Notes under the pieces: model-generated
Database searches by the model: none
Told to the model about the DNA's origin: nothing
What the model saw: only the letters and a program-made list of their open reading frames with translations
Translations under genes and position numbers: made by a program
Part shown: one piece after another, positions 45,075 through 53,987 of the stretch
Layout of the letters: each line of letters opens with the position of its first letter
Numbering within the stretch: the first letter of the stretch is position 1
Assembly (NCBI GenBank): GCA_035268885.1
Contig: DATFKA010000136.1
Coordinates: 1 to 64,000, forward strand
Length of the DNA: 64,000 nucleotides
From: DATFKA01 sp035268885
GTDB taxonomy: Bacteria; Bacteroidota; Bacteroidia; Chitinophagales; Saprospiraceae
Direction of reading: 5' to 3'

Positions 45075-47504
45075 TTAGTTTTTGACCCGGCTGCTTTCGT
45101 CTTCCAGCCCCGTCTGACGACGACGAGCCGATTTAACTTCGTTGCTTCCAAGACGGTAGCTGATATTCAGTCTGACCCGACGGCTATCCCAATCCCCATT
45201 GATACGCATAAACAGTGGCCCAAATTGACTTTCCCCTGAGAAAGGGGTAGTACGGAAGATATCCGAAATCGATAGTTTCACGTTGGCCCGACCGTCTAAC
45301 AAACTCTTGGAAATACCCGCATCGATGCTGTATTGGGAATCCATCCGGAAAGTACCTTCCCAGATCGATGGGCTGTTGTACCAGCTAGAGAGCTCCGCCT
45401 TCCAGGCATTACCCAGTGTGAAGGTATGCTGGGTATACAAATTCATCGCCGTGGCACTTAAATTAATAACTCTGTCCCCTCCGTAATCACCCCGGTTTCT
45501 GACGTGATATCCGGTGATATTTGTGTAGGTACTCCACCACTTGGTAATACTAATCGGCGCACTGAAAGACAGACTAAAGTTTTCCATCTCGGCCAAGTTT
45601 CGCCAGGTAATAAAGCTGGCGTTAGCATCCTGCGTATCGACAATACGAGTGATTTGATCCGTCGTCTTAGAATAACTCAGCGACGTATTGAAACGATACT
45701 TAAAAGTATGCGTCAGTTTATAATTCATCGCGTATTCCGGATTCAGAAAAGGGTTCCCTTTTTCAAAAGTCAACTCGTCGAGCTTCATCTCGAATGGATT
45801 CAGGTCCTGGTAGGAAGGCCGATTGATTCGGCGGCTGAAGTTCAGCTGTAGACTATGGTCTTGATTCGGCGTATACGTGATTCCTCCAGAGGGGAAGAAG
45901 TCGACGTAAGAGCGCTCAACGGTATTGTCATTTTCGGGAATCAAGCTGGTCAACTCACCGGTGGAGTTGGTTTGCTCCATCCGCAGGCCCAGACTGAAAT
46001 TGATCTTTTCAAACTGGCGACTGAAGTTGGCGTAAGCCGCATTTACGTTCTCCGTATATTCGAATTGATTACTCCGGTTGGGGTCCAGGACCGAACTACC
46101 GTTAATAACATTATAGAAATTGAAGGTATTGTCGGTACGTACCATGGCAGATTTTGCCCCCAGTCCCAATTTTCCTTTTAGAAAGTTCGTCTCATAGTCC
46201 AGTTTAGCCGTGTAGATATCGATATTGGTCGGCATTTCATTTTCAAAAATTCGTTCCTGCAGTGTGATCTCTCCGGTTGGATCGCGATAGTAGTTGGGCT
46301 GAAAAGCAAATCCATCGTTGCGGAACATACCGTAGTCCAAATCGAAGTTTACGGTGCTGTTCTCTCCATTAAATACGTAATTGATGTTATAGTTATAGTT
46401 CTCGCGGTCGTTATTATTATAACTTTCGGATACTAAAACACTATCAATGGTATTAGAGCCTACCGTACTAATGGGGGTTCTACCTATATTGGAGAATTCT
46501 CCCTCATAAAGATTCGCTCTGACGATCACTCCCAGGGTATGTTTATCATTTAGGAAGTAGTCGGCTCCTACTTTTACGTTGTGACTAAGCCATTCTGCAT
46601 TTTGCTTGCTCCGCTGATCGAAGGTCAGACCAAACTGCTCCCGATAAAGATTAAAATTTTGTGGGTTGGCTCCATCGTTAAAGCTATAATTTCCAAATAC
46701 ATTGATCTTTTTATCACGGAAATTACCGTTTACGGACGTGTTATACACATTAGCGCGCCCGCTGGCGGCTCCCAGGTTGACACTACCATTGGCCCCTAGT
46801 GACTTGTCTTTCTTCAATTTGATATTGATAATCCCCGCATTACCCGCCGCATCGTACTTCGCAGAAGGGTTAGAGATCAATTCAATCGCATCAATCTCGG
46901 TACTGTTCATCGACTTAAGGAAACTAGCCAAATCGGCACCGCTGAGCTGGGAAGGCTTGCCATCGATATAGATCTGCACCCCGGCACGCCCCAGCATGGT
47001 GACGTTCTCATTATTATCAATTACCACGCCAGGTGCTTTACGCAACAATTCAAAAGCCGTATTACCCGCTGCGTTGACACTTCCTTCGACGTTAAACACC
47101 GTTTTATCGGGCTTTACTTCGACTAATGGACGCGTGGCAGTGACCGTGACGCCTTCCAGCTCTTCTGCACTGGCTTCCAGTACCATCGGTGGTATTTCGT
47201 ACACCTGGCCGGCACTTAGCGTAAAAGCCTCGGTGTTTTTTTCGGGTAAGCCTACGAAGCTAATGGTCAGCCAGTAGCTGCCCTCGGGTAAATTGACAAT
47301 CTCAAACAGACCGGCATCATCCGTATAGCCTACTTTGGCGATACTGGAATCCTGGCCTAATTTGAGAATGACGTTGGCAAAGGCGAGTGGCGCGCCGTCG
47401 GCATCATTTACCGCTCCTTTAATGCGCGCTTTTTCGGATTGAGCAAAGGTGTTAATGGATAGACCTAGCAGGCCTACCAACAGTAGGGTGATTCTTGTTT
47501 TCAT
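45075..47504 (-). CDS. TonB-dependent receptor-like outer-membrane beta-barrel protein
   Basis: 809 residues; signal peptide ending INTFAQ. Residues 25-110 are a carboxypeptidase-regulatory-like domain (IKGAVNDADGAPLAFANVIL in pieces). A plug-like region follows (VNAAGNTAFELLRKAPGVVIDNNENVTMLGRAGVQIYIDGKPSQL in pieces, ending PSAKYDAAGNAGIINIKLKK). The remaining 560 residues are an outer-membrane barrel of the OMP_b-brl_3 type. No SusD partner lies nearby, so it is not part of a SusCD pair. Such proteins take up siderophores, peptides or unknown ligands. The last residues (RRRQTGLEDESSRVKN) are a charged tail rather than an aromatic end. Confidence 0.9.
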   Translation of the reverse strand: MKTRITLLLVGLLGLSINTFAQSEKARIKGAVNDADGAPLAFANVILKLGQDSSIAKVGYTDDAGLFEIVNLPEGSYWLTISFVGLPEKNTEAFTLSAGQVYEIPPMVLEASAEELEGVTVTATRPLVEVKPDKTVFNVEGSVNAAGNTAFELLRKAPGVVIDNNENVTMLGRAGVQIYIDGKPSQLSGADLASFLKSMNSTEIDAIELISNPSAKYDAAGNAGIINIKLKKDKSLGANGSVNLGAASGRANVYNTSVNGNFRDKKINVFGNYSFNDGANPQNFNLYREQFGLTFDQRSKQNAEWLSHNVKVGADYFLNDKHTLGVIVRANLYEGEFSNIGRTPISTVGSNTIDSVLVSESYNNNDRENYNYNINYVFNGENSTVNFDLDYGMFRNDGFAFQPNYYRDPTGEITLQERIFENEMPTNIDIYTAKLDYETNFLKGKLGLGAKSAMVRTDNTFNFYNVINGSSVLDPNRSNQFEYTENVNAAYANFSRQFEKINFSLGLRMEQTNSTGELTSLIPENDNTVERSYVDFFPSGGITYTPNQDHSLQLNFSRRINRPSYQDLNPFEMKLDELTFEKGNPFLNPEYAMNYKLTHTFKYRFNTSLSYSKTTDQITRIVDTQDANASFITWRNLAEMENFSLSFSAPISITKWWSTYTNITGYHVRNRGDYGGDRVINLSATAMNLYTQHTFTLGNAWKAELSSWYNSPSIWEGTFRMDSQYSIDAGISKSLLDGRANVKLSISDIFRTTPFSGESQFGPLFMRINGDWDSRRVRLNISYRLGSNEVKSARRRQTGLEDESSRVKN

Positions 47505-47541
47505 TTTAACAGTCGGTTGATTTTCAATAATTAATGCCTGA

Positions 47542-47549
47542 CAAAAGTA
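47542..47549 (-). promoter_or_regulatory. Candidate -7 element of the receptor gene
   Basis: TACTTTTG on the minus strand matches TAnnTTTG exactly, 38 bp before the ATG at 47504. No -33 TTTG is visible at normal distance. Confidence 0.35.
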
Positions 47550-47728
47550 GACATTACCATACCTGATTAAATATCTTTTCGACGAAAGCCCCTAATTGTT
47601 TGAATTACTCTAGTAATAATCTGTAAAAGCGACTTTTTGTCGTCCAAATACAACCCTATGACGAGATGAATCCGGAGTGAGTTACAGAAAAATGACATTT
47701 TTTGTACTTTCACAAAAAACATATTCCC

Positions 47729-49270
47729 TTGCGTAGACTTATCAATGCCATTTCCTGCTGCTTACTTATTGGATGCCTATTTGCTTGTAATACCCCTACG
47801 GAAAAAAAGCCTCCCAACATTATTTTTATCCTGGCCGACGATCTCGGCTACGGTGAGTTAGGCGTCTACGGTCAGGAGCAAATCGAAACACCCAACCTCG
47901 ATGCCCTCGCGGCCAGTGGTATGCGCTTCACCCAACATTATACCGGCGCACCCGTCTGCGCACCGGCGCGGGCTATTTTTATGACGGGCCAGCACGGCGG
48001 CCACTGCCACGTGCGCGGCAATGACGAATGGAGTGATCGGGGCGATGTCTGGAATTTTGCCGCGATGGAAGAAGATCCATTTCTGGAAGGACAAAGACCT
48101 TTACCCGCCGATACGATTACCATTGCCGAAGTTTTGCAGCAGCAGGGCTATCAGACCGCCTGTGTGGGTAAATGGGGACTGGGTGCCCCCACGACCGAAG
48201 GCGAACCCAATAAACAGGGCTTTGACTTCTTCTACGGCTACAATTGCCAACGGCAAGCCCATACCTACTATCCGGTACACCTCTGGAAGAATCAAGAACG
48301 GGTGATGCTCGATAACCAATTGGTACCGCCACACAACAGCCCTCTACCAGTAGATGCCGATAGCCTGGATCCGGCCGCTTACGCAAAATACAATCAAAAC
48401 GACTATGCAGCGGAATTGATGCTGGACGAGACCCTGCAGTGGCTGGATGCTCAGACTGATAATCCTTTTTTCCTGTACTACGCTTCGCCCTTACCGCACG
48501 TAGCCCTGCAAGCGCCGCAGCGCTGGGTCGATTATTACGTGGAGAAATTTGGGGATGAGGAACCTTACACCGGCAAGAGCTATTTCCCCTGCCGCTACCC
48601 ACGTGCTACCTACGCGGCCATGATCTCTTATCTGGATGAGCAGGTGGGGGTCCTGGTCAAAAAACTCAAAGAAAAAGGCGTTTACGAAAATACCCTGATC
48701 GTTTTCACCAGTGATAATGGTCCGACCTACGCCGGAGGAGTAGAAGCTGGCTATTTTGATAATGCAAAACCCTTTAAAAGTGAGCACGGCTGGGGTAAGG
48801 GCTTCGTACGCGAAGGCGGCATACGCGTGCCCACGATTGCCAGTTGGCCCAGAACAATTGAGGCCGGCAGCACGAATGATCACATCTCCGCTTTCTGGGA
48901 CTACTTCCCGACTTTTGCGGAACTAGCCGGCGCCGATTTACCTACGACTCAGCATACGGATGGCATCAGTATGGTGGCTACCCTTACGGGAAAAGGCGAA
49001 CAAATAAAGCACGACTACCTCTATTGGGAGTTTCCGGAGACCGGAGGCCAACAGGCCCTGCGCATGGGCAAGTGGAAAGCCGTCATCCTTAATCAGAATC
49101 GCGATAACGTGGATAAGACCATGCAGCTCTACGATCTCTCCACCGACCTGCGTGAGCAGAACGACCTGGCACCGCAGTATCCTGAGTTGGTTGACAATAT
49201 CCGACAGATCATGGCCAGCGAGCATACGCCGGCGGTAATTGAGCGTTGGCGCATTAAGGGGTTGGATTAA
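47729..49270 (+). CDS. Lipoprotein arylsulfatase
   Basis: 513 residues if translation begins at the TTG at 47729 (MRRLINAISCCLLIGCLFACNTP), which gives a clean lipoprotein signal; another in-frame TTG lies 27 bp upstream and no in-frame ATG precedes the signal. Metal site NIIFILADDLGYGELGVYG (about 32-50). The maturation motif is PVCAPARAIFMTGQHGG (CxPxR), compatible with formylglycine formation. Further motifs are KWGLGAPTTEG, VFTSDNGPTYAGG and GFVREGGIRVPTIASWP. Sulfatase subfamily near the arylsulfatase A type. It precedes the AT-rich defence-like island. Confidence 0.92.
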   Translation: MRRLINAISCCLLIGCLFACNTPTEKKPPNIIFILADDLGYGELGVYGQEQIETPNLDALAASGMRFTQHYTGAPVCAPARAIFMTGQHGGHCHVRGNDEWSDRGDVWNFAAMEEDPFLEGQRPLPADTITIAEVLQQQGYQTACVGKWGLGAPTTEGEPNKQGFDFFYGYNCQRQAHTYYPVHLWKNQERVMLDNQLVPPHNSPLPVDADSLDPAAYAKYNQNDYAAELMLDETLQWLDAQTDNPFFLYYASPLPHVALQAPQRWVDYYVEKFGDEEPYTGKSYFPCRYPRATYAAMISYLDEQVGVLVKKLKEKGVYENTLIVFTSDNGPTYAGGVEAGYFDNAKPFKSEHGWGKGFVREGGIRVPTIASWPRTIEAGSTNDHISAFWDYFPTFAELAGADLPTTQHTDGISMVATLTGKGEQIKHDYLYWEFPETGGQQALRMGKWKAVILNQNRDNVDKTMQLYDLSTDLREQNDLAPQYPELVDNIRQIMASEHTPAVIERWRIKGLD

Positions 49271-49424
49271 TAGTTATTTATTTCTGAGGTGGCTGTTTTT
49301 TGGCTAAATGTCTATTTTACAAGTAATACTAAGATGTCCTATTTGGGTTAGTTTGGTCGCACAAGGTCAGAAATAACTGTGTAGAGGGATAGTAAAATTG
49401 TATATTTACTGAAAAGATGTAAAA

Positions 49425-50516
49425 ATGAAAATACAGAGTATTGTTATAGAAAACTTCCGGGGGATCAAGAAGGTAGAAGTTGGAAACTTTAAGAGACTAA
49501 ATTTTCTTTTAGGTAAAAATAACGCTTGCAAAACTAGTATTTTAGAGGCGATTTTTTTGAATATAGGAATAAGCAACCCTCTTTTGTCAATTAACATTAA
49601 TACATTTAGGAATCTAAAGCATTCTGAAGAAGATGATTTCCGTTTCATTTTTCATAATCTAGACTATGCAAATAAACCCTACTTTCATACAAAGTTCGAT
49701 GAGAATGAGCATGAAAGAACCTTAAAAATTATACCTAAGAAGAAACAGTCTATCAATACTCAGCTCAAGAATAAGAACCTTGATCAAGAGATACATGAAT
49801 CTATTTATGATACCCAAATAGACAAAAATGAGGTTAACGGATTGACGTTTGATGTCTCTATTAAAGAAAGACATCAAAAAAAAGAGAAGTATAAATCTGA
49901 GATAACTTTTGAGTTAGCATCATTATCAACCACAGTACCAGAAGACTATAAAGAGAAAGTCAATGGTGTTTTTATGTTTCCTACCTCTCAGGCTCCAAAC
50001 CTTGATAAAAGACTTGAAAAATTAATAGTCAATAAATCACATGGGCCAATTATTGAAACTTTAAGCTTGATTGATAGCTCAATACAAGATTTAACTTTAG
50101 GAACAAACGGAGTAATATACTTTGATATAGGATTAAATAGATTAATTCCCATAAATTTAAGTGGCGATGGAATCAGGAGGGTTTTATCAATCCTTGTAAC
50201 GATTGCTGATGTGAAAAATGGTATTATTGTTATTGATGAAATTGATAATGGCTTACATTTTTCATCGCAGGCTACACTGATAAAGGCTATACTTAGAGCT
50301 GCAGAAAAATATGATGTGCAAGTTTTTGCTACAACTCATAATTATGAAACTTTACGCAAAGTGAAAGAAGTATTAGGTTTAGCGGAATATAAGAATTATA
50401 GTGAAGATGTTACGGCGTTTACAATTAGAAAAAATCCAGATAATACACTGACTGCCTATCCTTATTCTTACGAAGAACTTAATTATATAATTGAACAAGA
50501 AATTGAAATTAGATAG
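49425..50516 (+). CDS. AAA/ABC-type ATPase of an OLD/PARIS-like two-gene module
   Basis: 363 residues, cytoplasmic. SMC-like nucleotide-binding protein: N-terminal MKIQSIVIENFRGIKKVEVG, P-loop GKNNACKTSILEAIF (residues 30-44), signature-like LSGDGIRRVLSIL (about 246-258), Walker B GIIVIDEIDNGLHFS (about 266-280), and a switch His in VFATTHNYETL. The P-loop has Cys 35 (TGC at 49527-49529) where the consensus GxxxxGK[ST] has glycine. Residues 60-200 are a variable insertion. Such ATPases pair with TOPRIM nucleases in OLD, PARIS (AriA/AriB) and AbiL/RloAB-type phage defence. The next gene, 2 bp downstream, is TOPRIM-like. Clearly more AT-rich than its neighbours, with many AAA/ATA/TTA codons, indicating transfer. 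Confidence 0.85.
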   Translation: MKIQSIVIENFRGIKKVEVGNFKRLNFLLGKNNACKTSILEAIFLNIGISNPLLSININTFRNLKHSEEDDFRFIFHNLDYANKPYFHTKFDENEHERTLKIIPKKKQSINTQLKNKNLDQEIHESIYDTQIDKNEVNGLTFDVSIKERHQKKEKYKSEITFELASLSTTVPEDYKEKVNGVFMFPTSQAPNLDKRLEKLIVNKSHGPIIETLSLIDSSIQDLTLGTNGVIYFDIGLNRLIPINLSGDGIRRVLSILVTIADVKNGIIVIDEIDNGLHFSSQATLIKAILRAAEKYDVQVFATTHNYETLRKVKEVLGLAEYKNYSEDVTAFTIRKNPDNTLTAYPYSYEELNYIIEQEIEIR

Positions 50517-50518
50517 TT

Positions 50519-51139
50519 ATGACGAGAATCTTCGTTGAAGGTAAAGAGGATAAACATTTTATCGAAAAATATTTAGAGTTTCTATCTGAGAAAATTGAGT
50601 TAACCGCATTTGAAATCATTCCAATCGGAGGGTGGACTAAACTACATTTAGTCAAGAATAAATTTAAAGAGAATTCTGATTCAGGCGGCAAAAATTTACT
50701 CATTTTTGATGCTGATACTGATAATAATGGAGGCGGTTTAAAAAAAAGGCTATCTGAGTTAAATACTGAAAAATCTAAATTAGACATAGAATTTGAAGCT
50801 TTCCTTTTACCCAATAATGCTATTGATGGAGATTTCGAACTACTCCTAGAAAAAATAATCAATAGCGATCACGCTATTTTATTGGAATGCTACACTAAAT
50901 ATGAGGACTGTCTTTCTTCAAGTCTTATTAATAGTGAAGGAACGCTTAGGTATAATCTTCCGATTAGAAAAGCGAAAATTTATTCTTACGTTGATGCGTT
51001 CCCAAAGAGTAGAAAGGAGCAGGAAGCATTTAAAAAAGGAAACTTCTTTTATGAAAACCCAGATATTTGGAACTTAGAATGTGAATTCTTAGAGCCCTTA
51101 AAGAAATTCTTGCTTATGCATGTAGGGCCTAAGATATAA
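50519..51139 (+). CDS. DUF3226-like TOPRIM-fold protein, partner of the ATPase
   Basis: 206 residues. The N-terminus MTRIFVEGKEDKHFIEKYLEF carries the TOPRIM-type glutamate (Glu 7), followed by FEIIPIGGWTKL, the acidic DxD pair in LLIFDADTDNNGGG (about residues 61-75), and LLPNNAIDGDFELLLEKI (about 97-114). This order matches the DUF3226 family, related to the TOPRIM domains of OLD nucleases and to DUF4435/RloB. TOPRIM domains bind metal and cut nucleic acids. The start codon is 2 bp after the ATPase stop, so the two are coupled and probably form one complex. AT-rich like the ATPase gene. Confidence 0.8.
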   Translation: MTRIFVEGKEDKHFIEKYLEFLSEKIELTAFEIIPIGGWTKLHLVKNKFKENSDSGGKNLLIFDADTDNNGGGLKKRLSELNTEKSKLDIEFEAFLLPNNAIDGDFELLLEKIINSDHAILLECYTKYEDCLSSSLINSEGTLRYNLPIRKAKIYSYVDAFPKSRKEQEAFKKGNFFYENPDIWNLECEFLEPLKKFLLMHVGPKI

Positions 51140-51231
51140 CATACACTTACAAGGTTTATATTAACAGGAACTTTTGAGCTAATCCCACTTTCGGTAGATA
51201 GCCTAAGTTTCTATCCAAACAAACCAATAAA

Positions 51232-52161
51232 ATGAAAAAAACAATCCTCTCCTTACTCTGCGTAATGATCTTAAGTCAAATCGGTATGGCACAAAAAGAC
51301 AGCGATGTCTTTGGTCGCTGGGACCTAACCGTCCAGGTGGCAGACCAGGAACTGCCTTCCTGGTTAGAAGTCAGCAAATCCGGTACCAATACTTTAGTGG
51401 GCCAATTCGTCGCCGCCTCTGGTAGTGCGCGTCCCATCGCAGAAATTACCAAAGAAGGGAAAACCTACGCCTTTTCCATCCCCAAACAATGGGAGCCCGC
51501 GGGCCAGGACATGTCTTTTACTTTTCAGGTAAACAAGGATCAGATCAGCGGCGAGATGACCTCTACCAACGGCAAAACCTACGCTTTCTCCGGGGTGCGA
51601 GCACCTAAATTTGAGTATACCTACAATCCAACCTGGGGAAGCCCCATTAATCTGTTTAATGGAAATGACCTCAGCGGTTGGCATCATTCCGGTGAGACCA
51701 AACAGTGGCAAGCCAAAGATGGTATTCTGGTCAACCCGGAGTCCGGATCAAACCTGATCACCGATGAAAAATTTAAGGATTTTAAACTCCACATCGAGTT
51801 TAGATATCCCGAGGGCAGTAATAGCGGTCTATATCTGCGAGGGCGGCACGAAGTCCAAATCGCCGACAACCGTGGAATGGAACCTTCCAACATTCTTTTC
51901 GGCGGAATCTACGGCTTCCTCACACCCACGGAAATGATGGCCAAAAAGCCGGGAGAATGGCAATATTTTGACATCACCCTGATCGGGAATCGGGTGACCA
52001 TCGAAGCGAACGGAAAACCCATTATCATTGACCAGGCTATACCGGGTATTACCGGTGGTGCACTGGACAGCCAGGAGGGAGAACCGGGTCCTTTCTTACT
52101 ACAAGGTGATCATGGTCCGGTAGAATTCCGTAACATTGTCCTGATCCCAAGAATAGACTAA
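51232..52161 (+). CDS. DUF1080 (3-keto-disaccharide hydrolase-like) secreted protein
   Basis: 309 residues with signal peptide (MKKTILSLLCVMILSQIGMAQ). The first 120 residues form a small beta domain (FGRWDLTVQVADQELPSWLEVS in pieces); residues 135-308 are the DUF1080 lectin-like domain (INLFNGNDLSGWHHSGETKQWQAKDGILVN in pieces, EFRYPEGSNSGLYLRGRHEVQI in pieces, and PFLLQGDHGPVEFRNIVLIP). Members act on 3-keto-glycosides or bind sugars. It is followed at 18 bp by an SDR oxidoreductase, a plausible partner for keto-sugar chemistry. Confidence 0.9.
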   Translation: MKKTILSLLCVMILSQIGMAQKDSDVFGRWDLTVQVADQELPSWLEVSKSGTNTLVGQFVAASGSARPIAEITKEGKTYAFSIPKQWEPAGQDMSFTFQVNKDQISGEMTSTNGKTYAFSGVRAPKFEYTYNPTWGSPINLFNGNDLSGWHHSGETKQWQAKDGILVNPESGSNLITDEKFKDFKLHIEFRYPEGSNSGLYLRGRHEVQIADNRGMEPSNILFGGIYGFLTPTEMMAKKPGEWQYFDITLIGNRVTIEANGKPIIIDQAIPGITGGALDSQEGEPGPFLLQGDHGPVEFRNIVLIPRID

Positions 52162-52179
52162 CCCCATTAAACTACTAGC

Positions 52180-52959
52180 ATGAGCAAAAAATTTCAAAAC
52201 CTGTTTTCGCTTAAAGATAAAGTCGCCATTGTCACTGGCTCCAGTAAAGGGATCGGTAAAAGTATGGCCCGCGGCCTAGCTGAGTTCGGCGCCAAAGTAA
52301 TTGTGAGTAGCCGCAAACAGGAAGCCGTAGATGAGGTTGCTGCCGAATTTAAAGCCGATGGCCTGGAGGCCATCGGCATCGCCTGCCACGTGGGCGATGA
52401 GGAACAGCTCAAAAGCCTGGTCGAGAAGACCGTAGCGACTTACGGAGGAATCGATATCCTAATCAATAATGCCGCCACCAATCCCGTTTTTGGTCCCGTC
52501 AATGAGATGGGGGCGGAAGTTTTCGATAAAATTATGGGCGTCAATGTAAAATCGCCCTTTCTCTTGAGTAATCTCTGCTACCCGATTATGCAGGAGCGTG
52601 GTGGTGGCTCGATCATACACATCAGTTCGGTAGAGGGTCATAAGCCCGGCTTTGGTTTAGGTATTTATAGCGTTAGCAAAGCAGCCGTCATTATGCTAGC
52701 CAAAAACCAGGCTAAGGAATGGGGTGGCGTCAACATCCGAGTGAACGCCATCTGTCCGGGGCTGATCAAAACCAAGTTTAGTTCTGCGCTTTGGCAAAAC
52801 GAAACCCTGCTGAAACAACTGGAACAACACCTGCCGGTGGGTCGCATGGGCCAGCCCAAAGAGATGGTCGGGCTAGCCATCTTTCTAGCCTCCGATGCCT
52901 CCAGCTATTGTACCGGCGCTACCTTTGAAGCGGACGGAGGCTATCTGATCGCCGGTTAG
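52180..52959 (+). CDS. SDR-family oxidoreductase
   Basis: 259 residues, classical short-chain dehydrogenase. NAD(P) site TGSSKGIGKSMA (about 20-31), NNAATN (about 96), catalytic Ser in IIHISSVEG (about 150), Tyr and Lys in YSVSKAAV (about 161-168), and GATFEADGGYLIAG at the C-terminus. Substrate cannot be read from the sequence. Following the DUF1080 gene by 18 bp, it may oxidise or reduce a sugar derivative. Confidence 0.93.
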   Translation: MSKKFQNLFSLKDKVAIVTGSSKGIGKSMARGLAEFGAKVIVSSRKQEAVDEVAAEFKADGLEAIGIACHVGDEEQLKSLVEKTVATYGGIDILINNAATNPVFGPVNEMGAEVFDKIMGVNVKSPFLLSNLCYPIMQERGGGSIIHISSVEGHKPGFGLGIYSVSKAAVIMLAKNQAKEWGGVNIRVNAICPGLIKTKFSSALWQNETLLKQLEQHLPVGRMGQPKEMVGLAIFLASDASSYCTGATFEADGGYLIAG

Positions 52960-52962
52960 TGT

Positions 52963-53292
52963 TTAATTGTTGGGGGCACCGGCGACAATCCAGTCCAGGA
53001 TTAATTGTTGTTCGACAGCACTGAGTTCGACGTCGGCATTAGCCGGTGGCATGGGCCGCCTCGGATGCGTGATCCTTTTCTCTATGCGACTGGCCTTTTT
53101 TTCAATCGATTCGTAATCTGTAAAATAGGGCCGTTGCGAAACACCGTGACAGGTGGGTATCGCGCATTTTTGCTGAATCAATGGAAAGACCTCCGTTTGA
53201 AAAGAGGGAACCGGCGATTCGGGAATGAAAGACATTCCGGTAAATATGGCTACCATTAGTAATACAGAACTAAAATAAAGTCGCTGCTGCAT
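52963..53292 (-). CDS. Small secreted c-type cytochrome-like protein with CX4CH motif
   Basis: About 109 residues when started at 53292 (MQQRLYFSSVLLMVAIFTGMSF); an ATG at 53316 adds 8 residues. N-terminal signal or anchor helix. The haem-like site is CAIPTCHG, that is, CX4CH instead of the common CX2CH, followed by RRPMPPANADVELSAVEQQLILDWI, the methionine and C-terminal helix pattern of the PSCyt1/cytochrome-C-like domains. Probably a periplasmic or lipid-exposed electron carrier, but haem attachment at CX4CH is not certain. It ends 3 bp after the convergent SDR gene stops. Confidence 0.75.
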   Translation of the reverse strand: MQQRLYFSSVLLMVAIFTGMSFIPESPVPSFQTEVFPLIQQKCAIPTCHGVSQRPYFTDYESIEKKASRIEKRITHPRRPMPPANADVELSAVEQQLILDWIVAGAPNN

Positions 53293-53391
53293 GCTGAATA
53301 TTTGTTTGAATAACAAAGGTAAGCCGAAAAGTAATAGGCTACCAGTGTGAAAAAGCTGGTAAGCCCTTGATAATAATCATATCTTTAACTT

Positions 53392-53943
53392 ATGTCAAAA
53401 ACAATCGACCCTACCAATCCCTGGCACAAAGTTCCGGCCGGTCCGGAAGCGCCCCAATTCGTTAATGCCATCATTGAAATCCCTAAGAATACCCGGGCAA
53501 AATATGAGCTGGATAAAGATACCGGCCTCTTAAAGATGGACCGCGTGATTTATTCCGCTATGCACTACCCCGCTAATTATGGCTTCATCCCCCAGACTTA
53601 CTGCGACGATAAAGACCCCCTGGATATTGTCGTCTTATCTCAAATCGAAGTAGTCCCGCTTTGCCTGATTGAGGCCAAGATTATTGGCGTTATGCGCATG
53701 CTCGACGGCGGTGAGCTCGATGATAAGATCATTGCTGTAGCCCGCAACGATGTCAGCGTGAGCCACCTGGATGACATCAGCGAGTTGCCTCAGCACTTTT
53801 TTCTGGAGCTGCGTAATTTCTTTGAAGACTATAAGAAACTGGAAAACAAGACTGTCGAAGTAGAGAACTTTCAGGACCGGAAAGTGGCTATGGAAATAAT
53901 CCAACAGAGTATCATCGATTATAAAAAGCTTATTTCCACTTGA
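53392..53943 (+). CDS. ppa: Inorganic pyrophosphatase
   Basis: 183 residues, family I soluble pyrophosphatase. The signature is DDKDPLDIVVL (about residues 67-77), with EIPKNTRAKYELDKDTG and HYPANYGFIPQTYCDD nearby and the lysine- and acid-rich C-terminus (FFEDYKKLENKTVEVENF in pieces). Hydrolyses PPi from biosynthesis in the cytoplasm. Slightly long N-terminus (MSKTIDPTNPWHKVPAGP), common in Bacteroidota. A DoxX-like gene follows 44 bp later. Confidence 0.95.
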   Translation: MSKTIDPTNPWHKVPAGPEAPQFVNAIIEIPKNTRAKYELDKDTGLLKMDRVIYSAMHYPANYGFIPQTYCDDKDPLDIVVLSQIEVVPLCLIEAKIIGVMRMLDGGELDDKIIAVARNDVSVSHLDDISELPQHFFLELRNFFEDYKKLENKTVEVENFQDRKVAMEIIQQSIIDYKKLIST

Positions 53944-53987
53944 TATAAACCCTTTTCGTATTTTAGCGGCCCAAAATAATACCATTC

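Noticed and set aside
45075..49270. A polysaccharide utilisation locus with a SusCD pair
   Set aside because: The receptor-like gene has no SusD neighbour and is of the OMP_b-brl_3 type; the sulfatase lies on the opposite strand.
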